This document shows, one piece after another, positions 26,091-33,950 of a DNA stretch of 64,000 bases. The stretch is from Streptomyces marincola (GTDB lineage: Bacteria; Actinomycetota; Actinomycetes; Streptomycetales; Streptomycetaceae). The notes under the pieces were generated by a model that saw only the letters and a program-made list of their open reading frames with translations, had not been told where the DNA came from and ran no database searches. Each line of letters starts with the position of its first letter. Position 1 is the first letter of the stretch. The stretch lies in assembly GCF_020410765.1 (NCBI RefSeq), contig NZ_CP084541.1:2413001-2477000 (forward strand), read 5' to 3'. A program made the position numbers and the translations under genes.

Positions 26091-26870
26091 GTGGCGATGC
26101 GCAAACCGATCGAGTCGTGGCTGACCGACATGGACGGCGTCCTGATCCACGAGGGCGTGCCGGTACCGGGCGCGGACCGTTTCCTGGCGCGGCTCCAGGA
26201 GTCGGGCCGACCGTTCCTGGTCCTGACGAACAACTCGATCTACACGCGCCGCGACCTCAAGGCCAGGCTGTCCCGCATGGGGCTTGAGGTGCCGGCGGAG
26301 AGCATCTGGACCTCGGCGCTCGCGACCGCCCAGTTCCTCGACATCCAGCGGCCGGGCGGCACCGCCTACGTCATCGGCGAGGCGGGGCTGACCACCGCGC
26401 TGCACGACGTGGGGTACGTGCTCAGCGACGTGGCGCCCGACTACGTGGTGCTCGGCGAGACCAGGACGTACAGCTTCGAGGCGCTGACGAAGGCCATCCG
26501 GCTGATCAACGACGGCGCGCGGTTCATCGCCACCAACCCCGACCACACCGGGCCCTCGACGGAGGGCGCACTGCCCGCGACGGGGTCGGTGGCGGCGCTC
26601 ATCACGAAGGCGACCGGCCGCGACCCGTACTTCGTGGGCAAGCCGAACCCGCTGATGATGCGCACCGGTCTGAACATGATCGGCGCGCACTCCGAGACCA
26701 GCGCGATGATCGGGGACCGGATGGACACCGACGTGCTCGCGGGGCTCGAAGCGGGCATGGAGACGTTCCTCGTGCTGACCGGGCTGACCGGTCCCGACGA
26801 GGTGGAGCGGTTCCCGTTCCGGCCCTCGGCCGTGGTCGACTCGATCGCGGACCTCATCGAGCGCGTCTGA
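26091..26870 (+). CDS. HAD-IIA family phosphatase (NagD-like)
   Basis: A 259-residue HAD hydrolase with motif I DMDGVLIHEG (Asp13 nucleophile, Asp15), motif II near LVLTNNS, motif III Lys in FVGKPNP and motif IV in GDRMDTD. These residues are complete, so it should be an active phosphatase on a nucleotide or sugar phosphate. The GTG at 26091 lies about 10 bases after AAGGAG. NagD-type similarity is good, but the physiological substrate is not known. Confidence 0.9.
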   Translation: MAMRKPIESWLTDMDGVLIHEGVPVPGADRFLARLQESGRPFLVLTNNSIYTRRDLKARLSRMGLEVPAESIWTSALATAQFLDIQRPGGTAYVIGEAGLTTALHDVGYVLSDVAPDYVVLGETRTYSFEALTKAIRLINDGARFIATNPDHTGPSTEGALPATGSVAALITKATGRDPYFVGKPNPLMMRTGLNMIGAHSETSAMIGDRMDTDVLAGLEAGMETFLVLTGLTGPDEVERFPFRPSAVVDSIADLIERV

Positions 26871-26883
26871 CGGAACGCCGCGC

Positions 26884-26935
26884 GCGCCGCCCGGTCGGGC
26901 GGCCCGGCGCCCCGACCGGCCCAACCGGGCGGCGC
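26884..26935 (+). terminator. Hairpin after the bcp-HAD unit
   Basis: A 12-bp perfect stem, GCGCCGCCCGGT (26884-26895) with ACCGGGCGGCGC (26924-26935), begins 14 bases after the HAD stop codon. The loop contains more GC-rich sequence that may pair internally. Confidence 0.65.
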
Positions 26936-27009
26936 AGCGGGTGCGCCCGCGCGTGCGCCGGGTGACCTTCGTCGGGTGAGGAGAACCCCACCCGAGGCGG
27001 AGGTGCGCC

Positions 27010-27870
27010 ATGGGCCAGGCCCGCTCGATCCGTTCCCCGCGACGGCCCGCGGTGGGCGCGGCTGCCCTGGCGGCGTGCGCCGCGCTGTGGGCCGCGCCGG
27101 CGCACGCCGACACCCAGAACGCCGCGCCCGTCGGCACGTCGAACGCTGTTGACGCCGGCACGTGGAGCACCGCGCACGTCGGCGCGTTGGGCGGCGCGCC
27201 CGCCCGCGTGCTGAACCCCGCGCCCGCGCACGCGCCGTTCCCGCATGCCGCGACGGCCGCTCCGGCCGGGGGCGTCGCGGAGGAACGGCCAGGGGCCGGC
27301 GCGGCTGACGACCGCGGCGGGGTGCGGGTGACGCCGGTCAGCCCGCGCCCGGGCGATGACGTCGAACTGCGCGTGCACGGCTGCGCGGGCGACACGGGAG
27401 TGGCCAAGTCCCCCGCGTTCGTGGCCCCCGCGCGGCTGGCCCCCGGGCCCGGCGGCGGCCTGGTCGGCGAGGCCACGGTCCGTTCGACCGCCGAGCCCGG
27501 CGTCCACCGGATCGACGTGATGTGCGACGCGAAGCACGGCGAGGTGACCGGGCGGCTGATCATCACGGGCCCCGACGGGCACGGGCCGCCCGGCAAGCCG
27601 GGCAAGCCCGAGGGGTCTGGACACGGTGAAGGGCCCGGCCCCCCGGGCCCGGAGCACCAGGGCCGGTCGGGGCCGCACGGCGGGTCGGGCGGCCACCCGG
27701 AGGCCCTGGGCCCGACCGGCCCCGTGCGGGCCGGGGGCGGCGGCACCGCCGCCGACGGCGCGGACGGCCCGCCCGCGGCGGCCGGCGCGGCCGCGCTGAC
27801 GCTGCTGTCCTGCGCGCTGGCCGGCTGCGCGCTGCTCGCCGTCCGGCGGCTGCACGCGCGGGGCGGGTGA
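27010..27870 (+). CDS. Secreted protein with C-terminal membrane anchor, probable sortase partner
   Basis: A 286-residue exported protein. An N-terminal signal peptide ends near AAPAHA (about residue 34). The middle is Ala/Pro-rich, then carries a domain (VRVTPVSPRPGDDVELRVHG, about 105-180) and a Gly/Pro/His-rich stretch (PDGHGPPGKPGKPEGSGHG). The C-terminus has one membrane segment (AAALTLLSCALAGCALL) and a basic tail RRLHARGG, the layout of a sortase substrate. A canonical LPXTG is missing; only LGPTG is seen near residue 239. The next gene is a class F sortase overlapping its stop. Confidence 0.75.
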   Translation: MGQARSIRSPRRPAVGAAALAACAALWAAPAHADTQNAAPVGTSNAVDAGTWSTAHVGALGGAPARVLNPAPAHAPFPHAATAAPAGGVAEERPGAGAADDRGGVRVTPVSPRPGDDVELRVHGCAGDTGVAKSPAFVAPARLAPGPGGGLVGEATVRSTAEPGVHRIDVMCDAKHGEVTGRLIITGPDGHGPPGKPGKPEGSGHGEGPGPPGPEHQGRSGPHGGSGGHPEALGPTGPVRAGGGGTAADGADGPPAAAGAAALTLLSCALAGCALLAVRRLHARGG

Positions 27871-28517
27871 TGGCCCGGGGCGAGCCCCGCTCGTCCCCGG
27901 CCGGGCGGCTGGCCGCCGCGGCCACGTGGGCGGTGCTGCTGCTCGCCCTGTCGCTGTGGGGGCGGGAGTTGACGGGCGGCGCGCCGGCCGGCCCGCTGCC
28001 GGCCGGCGGCCAGGCGCAGGGCGCGCGGCTGCCGCCGCCCGCCGCGCCGCTGCCGGGCGACGCCGAGCCGCGCGCCGTGGAGTTCGAGGCCGTGGGGGTG
28101 CGCGCCGACGTGGTGCCGCGCGGGCTCGACGACGGCGGCGGGGTGGCGCCCCCGCCGTTCGGACAACCCGACCTCGTCGGCTGGTACGCGGACGGCCCGA
28201 CGCCCGGCGCCGAGGGCGCGGCGGTGCTGGTCGGACACCTGGACACCGAACGCGAACCCGCGGTGTTCCACGGGCTGAGCGAGGCCGAGCCGGGCGACGC
28301 GGTGCGCGTGACGCGCGCCGACGGCAGCGTCGCGGAGTTCGCGGTGCGGGGCGTCGAGGTGGTCGAACGCGGCGCGTTCGACGCGGCGCGCGTCTACGGG
28401 CCGCGCTCGGGCGGCGCCGAACTGCGGCTGATCACGTGCGGCGGCGACTTCGACCCGGCCACCCGCGCCTACTCGGCGAACGTCGTCGTCTCGGCCTACC
28501 TCACCGGCCGCCGGTGA
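27870..28517 (+). CDS. Class F sortase
   Basis: A 215-residue sortase-fold transpeptidase. After an N-terminal membrane segment (about 14-32), the catalytic triad is complete: His123 (LVGHLDT), Cys190 (LITCGGDF) and Arg199 (PATRAYS). It would cut a sorting signal of a cell-wall or membrane protein outside the cell. The start is the ATG at 27870, which shares its A with the TGA stop of the upstream gene (TGATG); a GTG at 27867 is the alternative. The 3' end overlaps the convergent rdgB by 17 bases. Confidence 0.88.
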   Translation: MARGEPRSSPAGRLAAAATWAVLLLALSLWGRELTGGAPAGPLPAGGQAQGARLPPPAAPLPGDAEPRAVEFEAVGVRADVVPRGLDDGGGVAPPPFGQPDLVGWYADGPTPGAEGAAVLVGHLDTEREPAVFHGLSEAEPGDAVRVTRADGSVAEFAVRGVEVVERGAFDAARVYGPRSGGAELRLITCGGDFDPATRAYSANVVVSAYLTGRR

Positions 28518-29112
28518 CGAGTTCCCCGATCAGGGGCGCCAGGGCGCGGAACGCCAGGCCCCGGTGGCTGATGGCGTTCTTCTCCTCAGGGCTCAGCTCG
28601 GCGCACGTGCGGCTCTCGCCCTCGGGCTGGAGGATCGGGTCGTAGCCGAACCCCCCGGCGCCGGCCGGCTCGTACCTGAGGACGCCGGGCAGCCTGCCCT
28701 CGGTGACCCGTTCCGTGCCGTCGGGCAGGGCGAGCGCGGCGGCGCACGCGAAGTACGCGCCGCGATGGCGGGCCGGCACGTCGGCGAGCTGGGCGAGGAG
28801 CAGGTCGAGGTTCGCCGCGTCGTCGCCGTGCCGGCCCGCCCAGCGGGCCGAGAAGATGCCGGGCGCGCCGCCGAGCACGTCCACGCACAGCCCGGAGTCG
28901 TCGGCGACCGCGGGCAGCCCGGTGGCGCGCGCGAGGGCGTGCGCCTTGAGCAGGGCGTTCTCCGCGAACGTGACACCGGTCTCCTTCACATCGGGGACCT
29001 CGGGGAAGGCGTCGGCCCCCACGAGCGGGATGTCGACGCCGGCCGCGGCGAGGATCGCGCGCAGTTCGGTGACCTTGTGGGCGTTGCGGGTGGCGAGTAC
29101 GAGTCGTGACAT
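28501..29112 (-). CDS. rdgB: RdgB/HAM1 dITP/XTP pyrophosphatase
   Basis: This 203-residue enzyme removes pyrophosphate from non-canonical purine nucleotides (ITP, dITP, XTP) and protects DNA from them. The N-terminal P-loop-like segment VLATRNAHKVTEL is the family signature, and GFGYDPILQPEG and SHRGLAFRAL follow. The start ATG at 29112 gives MSRLVLATRN; the open frame further upstream is an artefact. From memory it usually lies beside rph in streptomycetes, but here rph is more than 13 kb away. Confidence 0.95.
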   Translation of the reverse strand: MSRLVLATRNAHKVTELRAILAAAGVDIPLVGADAFPEVPDVKETGVTFAENALLKAHALARATGLPAVADDSGLCVDVLGGAPGIFSARWAGRHGDDAANLDLLLAQLADVPARHRGAYFACAAALALPDGTERVTEGRLPGVLRYEPAGAGGFGYDPILQPEGESRTCAELSPEEKNAISHRGLAFRALAPLIGELVTGGR

Positions 29113-29276
29113 GCGGCGATTATGGCCCGCGGCGGCCCGCCCCCCGCGGGCGGGCGGCCCCGGCGGCCCGGCCGGGGGCCCGGGACTCGGACCGGGCCCG
29201 GGAACGCCCGTTCGGCCGCGGCCCCGGAGCCGCAGCCCTCGCGTTCCCCGGCGGAACAGGGCGCCGACCGTCGCAA

Positions 29277-29307
29277 GTAACCGGTATAGTTCGCCTATTC
29301 CCGTTAC
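29277..29307 (+). promoter_or_regulatory. Inverted repeat over the -10 element of the CGNR gene
   Basis: Two 13-base arms, 29277-29289 (GTAACCGGTATAG) and 29295-29307 (CTATTCCCGTTAC), match as an inverted repeat at 11 of 13 positions with a 5-base spacer. A consensus-like -10, TATAGT, lies at 29285-29290. No clear -35 is seen. The arms end 15 bases before the CGNR start, so a bound repressor would block the promoter. The CGNR protein itself is the obvious candidate. Confidence 0.6.
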
Positions 29308-29322
29308 CGCAGCGGAGGCGCG

Positions 29323-29913
29323 ATGGAGATCCCTCTCGACGACTACGAACGGGGGGCCGCGGTGGCGACCGCCCTGGTGTGCACGTCGCCCACGGTCCGG
29401 GAGCCGGAGGGGGACGCCCTGCCGGACGCCGAGGCGCTCACGGCCTTCCTGGAGCGGCACCGACTCCGGCTCGACGCCGTGCCGCAGACGCGCCCGCCGA
29501 GCGCAGCGGACCTCTTCGATGTGCATCTGCTGCGCCGGGAGGTGCGGGGCGTCATGGAGACCGCCACAGCGGAGGAAGCCGTCGCGGGCGCGGGCGTGCT
29601 GGCCGCCCGCGCCGCGCGCGCACCGGTGCTGCGGCGCGACGGGAAGGGGCGGTGGCAGTGGTACGTGACCACCTCCGCGGGCGCGCCCCTGGCCGCCGAG
29701 CTGGCGGCGTTCCTGGCCATCGGCCTGTTCGGCGTGGTCCGCCGGCTCGGCCACCGGCGTTTCCGCGCCTGCGCCGCCCCCGGCTGCCGCGGCGTGTTCG
29801 CCGACACCTCCCGGGCCGGGGAACGCCGCTACTGCATGCCCGAGCGCTGCGGGAACCGGCTGAAGGTCGCCAACCACCGCCGCCGCCAACGACTCGGGGA
29901 CGGCGTCCGATGA
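29323..29913 (+). CDS. CGNR zinc-finger transcriptional regulator
   Basis: A 196-residue protein with the CGNR family layout: an N-terminal ABATE-like region (residues 1-140) and a C-terminal zinc finger with CAAPGCRGVF, YCMPERCGNR and KVANHRRRQRL (about 150-190). The four cysteines and the Arg/His-rich end are typical of a DNA-binding stress regulator. The ATG at 29323 has GGAGGC upstream. It overlaps the following phosphatase gene by 4 bases. Confidence 0.9.
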   Translation: MEIPLDDYERGAAVATALVCTSPTVREPEGDALPDAEALTAFLERHRLRLDAVPQTRPPSAADLFDVHLLRREVRGVMETATAEEAVAGAGVLAARAARAPVLRRDGKGRWQWYVTTSAGAPLAAELAAFLAIGLFGVVRRLGHRRFRACAAPGCRGVFADTSRAGERRYCMPERCGNRLKVANHRRRQRLGDGVR

Positions 29914-30353
29914 ACGAGGCACCGCTGCCGGGAGCCCTGCGCCTACCCGACGGCTCCTGGGTCCGCGGTCGCGGGCTGCGCCGCCCGCGACCGGGCGGCG
30001 CCGTACCCGATGTCGGTCTCTACCTGGGCACGGACCGGCTGCGCCGCACGCACGGGGCCGGCCTCGGGTGGGAGCACGTCTGGCTCGACTGGCCCGACTT
30101 CCGGCTGCCGCGCGACCGCGACGCGGCCGTGCGCCACATCCGCGCGCTGCACGAGCGGGCCCGGGCGGGCGCGGCGGTCGAAGTCGCCTGCGGAGGCGGC
30201 GTCGGCCGCACCGGAACGGTCATCGCCTGCCTGGCCGTCCTGGCCGGAGTGCCCGCGGCCGACGCCGTCGCGTGGGCCCGCGCGCACCACCACCCCCGGG
30301 CCGTCGAAACGCCGTGGCAGCGCCGCTGGGTGGCCCGGTTCCCCGCCGCCTGA
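29910..30353 (+). CDS. Small CX5R protein phosphatase-like protein
   Basis: A 147-residue protein with the cysteine phosphatase loop CGGGVGRTGT (Cys94, Arg100), which fits the CX5R signature of dual-specificity and tyrosine phosphatases. The His normally before Cys is Ala here (VACGGG). WPDFRLPRD near residue 61 may supply the general acid Asp63. It is coupled to the CGNR gene by an ATGA overlap, so the two are likely one functional unit. The substrate is unknown. Confidence 0.82.
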   Translation: MNEAPLPGALRLPDGSWVRGRGLRRPRPGGAVPDVGLYLGTDRLRRTHGAGLGWEHVWLDWPDFRLPRDRDAAVRHIRALHERARAGAAVEVACGGGVGRTGTVIACLAVLAGVPAADAVAWARAHHHPRAVETPWQRRWVARFPAA

Positions 30354-30378
30354 CCCCCCTGGCGGCACGGCCCGCCCC

Positions 30379-30404
30379 GCGCGGGCGCGCCCCCGGGCCC
30401 GCGC
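30379..30404 (+). terminator. Possible hairpin after the phosphatase gene
   Basis: An 8-bp stem, GCGCGGGC (30379-30386) with GCCCGCGC (30397-30404), lies 26 bases after the phosphatase stop and before the next gene's start. It is in very GC-rich sequence, so it could be chance. Confidence 0.4.
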
Positions 30405-30443
30405 GGCGCGACCGCGCGTGCGCGTTCCCCGTAGCCTCTTCCT

Positions 30444-31424
30444 GTGCCAGCCTCCCGCCTGCGCCGCGTCGCCGTCCTCGTGCTCGACGGCGCGAAGCCG
30501 CTCGACGTCGGAATCCCGGCGCAGGTCTTCACCACCCGCGCGAGCATGCCCTACGAGGTGCGGGTGTGCGGGGCGGCCCCCGGGCCCGTGACCGGCGGCG
30601 ACGGCCTCGCGTACGACGTCGCCCACGGTCTCGACGCGCTCGCGTGGGCCGACCTCGTCTTCGTCCCCGGCTACCGCGGCCCGGACCGCGACGACCCGCC
30701 GCGGGCCGTCGTCGACGCGCTGATCGCCGCCCACGACCGGGGCGCGCGACTGGCCGCCATCTCGACGGGCGCCTTCGCGCTCGCCGCCACGGGCCTGCTC
30801 GACGGCAAGCGCGCCACGACGCACTGGCACTACACGCGGGCGCTCAAGGCCAGGCATCCGCTCGTCCGGGTCGACGAGAACGTGCTGTTCGTCGACGAGG
30901 GCAGCGTGCTCACCTCGGCGGGCGCCGCCTCCGGCATCGACCTGTGCCTGCACGTCCTGCGCGGCGACCTGGGGGTGGCCGCGTCCAACCACGCGGCCCG
31001 GCGCCTGGTCGCCGCCCCCTACCGCAGCGGGGGCCAGGCCCAGTACGTGCCGCGCAGCGTTCCCGAGCCGCTCGGCGAGCGGTTCGCCGCCACCCGCGAG
31101 TGGGCGCTGCACCGGCTCGGCGAGCCGCTCACCCTCGACGCGCTGGCGCGGCAGGCGGAGGTCTCGCCGCGCACGTTCTCCCGGCGTTTCGTCGAGGAGA
31201 CCGGCTGCACGCCGATGCAGTGGGTGATGCGCGCCCGCGTGGACCTGGCCCGTGAACTGCTCGAACGCTCGGAGCACAGCGTCGAGCGGATCGCCGCCGA
31301 GGTCGGGCTCGGCACCGGCGCGAACCTGCGCCTGCACTTCCAGCGCATCCTCGGCACCACACCGAGCGAGTACCGGCGGACCTTCACCCGGGGCTTCACC
31401 AGAAGGCCCACCCGGGGCGGATGA
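30444..31424 (+). CDS. AraC-family regulator with DJ-1/PfpI-like sensor domain
   Basis: A 326-residue GlxA/FtrA-type regulator. Residues 1-180 form a DJ-1/PfpI fold; the nucleophile elbow reads AAISTGAFALAA, with Ser where catalytic members have Cys, so it is probably a binding rather than an enzymatic domain. Residues about 215-315 hold two AraC helix-turn-helix motifs (LDALARQAEVSPRTFSRRF and RIAAEVGLGTGANLRLHF). The start is a GTG at 30444. It lies just before a GAPDH gene on the same strand (96 bases), which it might control. Confidence 0.9.
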   Translation: MPASRLRRVAVLVLDGAKPLDVGIPAQVFTTRASMPYEVRVCGAAPGPVTGGDGLAYDVAHGLDALAWADLVFVPGYRGPDRDDPPRAVVDALIAAHDRGARLAAISTGAFALAATGLLDGKRATTHWHYTRALKARHPLVRVDENVLFVDEGSVLTSAGAASGIDLCLHVLRGDLGVAASNHAARRLVAAPYRSGGQAQYVPRSVPEPLGERFAATREWALHRLGEPLTLDALARQAEVSPRTFSRRFVEETGCTPMQWVMRARVDLARELLERSEHSVERIAAEVGLGTGANLRLHFQRILGTTPSEYRRTFTRGFTRRPTRGG

Positions 31425-31520
31425 CCCCGTGACGGGATCCTTGCGGACCCTGGCGTTCCCGCCGCTGTCGGCGGCGCGGGCCGCGGGCGAGGCTGGGAGC
31501 GAAGGGAAGGGAACGCACTC

Positions 31521-32522
31521 ATGACTCGCATCGCCATCAACGGGTTCGGCCGTATCGGACGCAATGTGCTGCGCGCGCTGCTGGAGCGCGACAGCGCCCT
31601 CGACATCGTCGCCGTCAACGACCTGACGGAGCCCGCCGCTCTCGCCCGGCTGCTCGCCTACGACAGCACGGCCGGCCGGCTCGGGCGCCCGGTGACCGTC
31701 GACGGGGACACCCTCGTCGTCGACGGCCGCCGGATCACCGTCCTGGCCGAACGCGAGCCGGCGCGGCTGCCCTGGGCCGGACTCGGCGTCGACACCGTTC
31801 TGGAGGCCACCGGCCGGTTCACCTCGGCCGCAGCCGCGCGCGCCCACCTCGACGCGGGGGCGCGGAAGGTCCTCGTCAGCGCGCCTTCCGACGGCGCCGA
31901 CGTCACCCTGGCGTTCGGGGTCAACACCGGCGCCTACGACCCGGACGCGCACACGATCGTCTCGAACGCCTCCTGCACCACCAACGCGCTCGCGCCGCTG
32001 GCCTCGGTGCTCGACGAACTGGCCGGTATCGAGCACGGGTTCATGACGACGGTGCACGCCTACACGCAGGAGCAGAACCTTCAGGACGGCCCCCACCGCG
32101 ACCCCCGCCGCGCCCGGGCCGCCGGACTCAACATCGTGCCGACCACGACCGGCGCCGCCAAGGCGATCGGCCTGGTGCTGCCGAACCTCGACGGCAAGCT
32201 GTCGGGCGACGCGATCCGCGTTCCCGTGCCGGTGGGCTCGATCGTCGAACTCAACACGACCGTCGCCCGCGACGTGACGCGCGAGGACGTGCTGGCGGCG
32301 TACCGCGCCGCGGCGGAGGGCCCGTTGACCGGCATCCTCGAATACGCGGACGACCCGCTCGTGTCGTCCGACATCACCGGCAACCCCGCCTCGTCGATCT
32401 TCGACTCCGCCCTCACCCGCGTCGACGGCCGCCGCGTCAAGGTGGTCGCGTGGTACGACAACGAGTGGGGCTTCTCGCACCGCGTGATCGACACGCTCGA
32501 ACTCCTCGCCACCCCCCGCTGA
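31521..32522 (+). CDS. gap: Type I glyceraldehyde-3-phosphate dehydrogenase
   Basis: A 333-residue NAD-dependent GAPDH that oxidises glyceraldehyde 3-phosphate to 1,3-bisphosphoglycerate. The Rossmann start ITRIAINGFGRIGR-like pattern, Asp34 (AVNDLT, which favours NAD), catalytic Cys152 (SNASCTTNAL) and His in TTVHAYTQEQ are all present. It is not in a gap-pgk-tpi operon, so it is probably a second, specialised copy. Its neighbours are the AraC regulator upstream and a convergent ABC transporter operon. Confidence 0.95.
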   Translation: MTRIAINGFGRIGRNVLRALLERDSALDIVAVNDLTEPAALARLLAYDSTAGRLGRPVTVDGDTLVVDGRRITVLAEREPARLPWAGLGVDTVLEATGRFTSAAAARAHLDAGARKVLVSAPSDGADVTLAFGVNTGAYDPDAHTIVSNASCTTNALAPLASVLDELAGIEHGFMTTVHAYTQEQNLQDGPHRDPRRARAAGLNIVPTTTGAAKAIGLVLPNLDGKLSGDAIRVPVPVGSIVELNTTVARDVTREDVLAAYRAAAEGPLTGILEYADDPLVSSDITGNPASSIFDSALTRVDGRRVKVVAWYDNEWGFSHRVIDTLELLATPR

Positions 32523-32581
32523 GCGGCGTGGGTCAGTTCGCCGCCCCGCGCATACCTCGCACTTCAGGTGGTGCACAGCGC

Positions 32582-32598
32582 CCTCCCGGCACGGGAGG
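32582..32598. terminator. Short hairpin between convergent gap and ABC operon
   Basis: A 7-bp perfect stem, CCTCCCG (32582-32588) with CGGGAGG (32592-32598), and a 3-base loop. It sits between convergent genes and may serve both. Confidence 0.5.
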
Positions 32599-32625
32599 CG
32601 AACGCCCGGACATCACCAAGGGAGT

Positions 32626-33366
32626 TCAGTGGCCGCGGGAGAGCAGGGCCGTGTAGGCCCCCTCTGCCGCACGGGCCGGCGCGGTGTCCGCGGGGGTGTG
32701 GCGGAAGAAGGACGCGGTGGTCCCGGTATGAAGGACACGTCCCTCGTCCAGAACGGTGACATGGTCGGCCTCCTCGGCGAGGTCGGCCACGTCATGGGTC
32801 GACATCAGGACGCGGACATCGCCGCGAAGGTCGGCCAGGATGTCGCGGAAGACGCGCCGCTGGCGCGGGTCCATGCCCGCGGTCGGCTCGTCGAGCAGCA
32901 GAACGCGCGCGCCGTGGACCAGGGCCGCCGCCACCCCGACCCTGCGGAGCTGGCCGCCGGAGAGTCGGGAGGTCTTCTCCGACACCTTGTCGGTGAGTTC
33001 CACGCGGTGGAGGGCCCGGCGGGCATGGTGCCACGCATCGCCGCGCGTCATGCCCTTCAGCCATCCGACGTAGGCGACGTACTCGCGGGCGGTGAGGGAG
33101 GGGAGCGGCGTGATGGTCTGCGGCATCCAGGCCACGGCCCGCCGATAGGACGGGGAGCCGAAGACGAGATCGCCGCAGGTGATCGCTCCGGAGCGAGGAC
33201 TGACGACGGACGCGGCCAGCTTCAACAGCGTCGATTTACCGGCCCCGTTGGGGCCGAGGAGGATCGTCAGCCCTTCGGCGAGGCGGTAGTCGAGGTTCTC
33301 CAGCACCGGTCGGCGGCGCCGCCGGTAACCGTAGGTGCAGGCGGACAGTTCCAGTTCCAGGGTCAC
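32626..33366 (-). CDS. ABC transporter ATP-binding protein
   Basis: A 246-residue ABC ATPase with Walker A GPNGAGKS, signature LSGGQLRR and Walker B VLLLDEPTAGMDP. The sequence type is that of drug, antibiotic-peptide or Na+ exporters. The start is the GTG at 33366 (GAGGA upstream), which overlaps the stop of the next upstream gene (GTGA). Base composition is a little lower in GC than the neighbours. It is the last gene of a three-gene operon with two membrane proteins. Confidence 0.9.
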   Translation of the reverse strand: MTLELELSACTYGYRRRRRPVLENLDYRLAEGLTILLGPNGAGKSTLLKLAASVVSPRSGAITCGDLVFGSPSYRRAVAWMPQTITPLPSLTAREYVAYVGWLKGMTRGDAWHHARRALHRVELTDKVSEKTSRLSGGQLRRVGVAAALVHGARVLLLDEPTAGMDPRQRRVFRDILADLRGDVRVLMSTHDVADLAEEADHVTVLDEGRVLHTGTTASFFRHTPADTAPARAAEGAYTALLSRGH

Positions 33367-33950
33367 GGCACGTTCCTCGGGCCTCGAAGCAGGAGAGTGG
33401 AGCCGGCGAGCAACGCGAGAGCCGTGGCAAGCGCGGCGTGCGGCGCGTCGACGGGTTCCGGCAGGACGGTCCAGGGATAGGGGTCGTCCGACTCGCGGAA
33501 TCCGAGCAGGACGACGGCCATGAGCCAGGTGACCGGGCCGATCACGGCGGCCTCGCCGACGACGGGACGCAGGAGGAGCAGGAGGCCGGTCAGGAAGACA
33601 GTGTTGCGCCCCGCGGCGACAACCGTGCCGGAGTCCAGCCATACGCCCAGCAGAAGGCAGACCATGACGGCGACCGCCAACACGAGACCGGTCAGGGCCG
33701 TGTCCAGCCCGCGTACCGGGCGGATGCCGGCGACCTCGGCCGCGGGCAGCCGGGAGTCGAGGCACAAGGCGATGGTCGACACCAGGGGAATCGGCGCGAA
33801 CAGCATGATCTTGGCCTCGTTGCTGCCGGACATGCTGAAGGACGGCAACGCCGCCGTGCTGTCCCGGAGTACCAGCGCGAGCAGTGCCAGGGACAGCAGC
33901 CCGAGGGGCAGCAGGACATGGGCCCGCCTGACTTTGCACCACCAGATCAC
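33363..33950 (-). CDS. Small polytopic membrane protein of the ABC operon
   Basis: A 195-residue integral membrane protein with about six hydrophobic segments (VLLPLGLLSLALLALVL, LVLAVAVMVCLLLGVWL, VFLTGLLLLL and others). It has no family match that I can name. I choose the GTG at 33950 because it overlaps the stop of the upstream gene (GTGA); GTG at 33965 is also open. It is probably the second permease half of the ABC system. Confidence 0.7.
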   Translation of the reverse strand: MIWWCKVRRAHVLLPLGLLSLALLALVLRDSTAALPSFSMSGSNEAKIMLFAPIPLVSTIALCLDSRLPAAEVAGIRPVRGLDTALTGLVLAVAVMVCLLLGVWLDSGTVVAAGRNTVFLTGLLLLLRPVVGEAAVIGPVTWLMAVVLLGFRESDDPYPWTVLPEPVDAPHAALATALALLAGSTLLLRGPRNVP

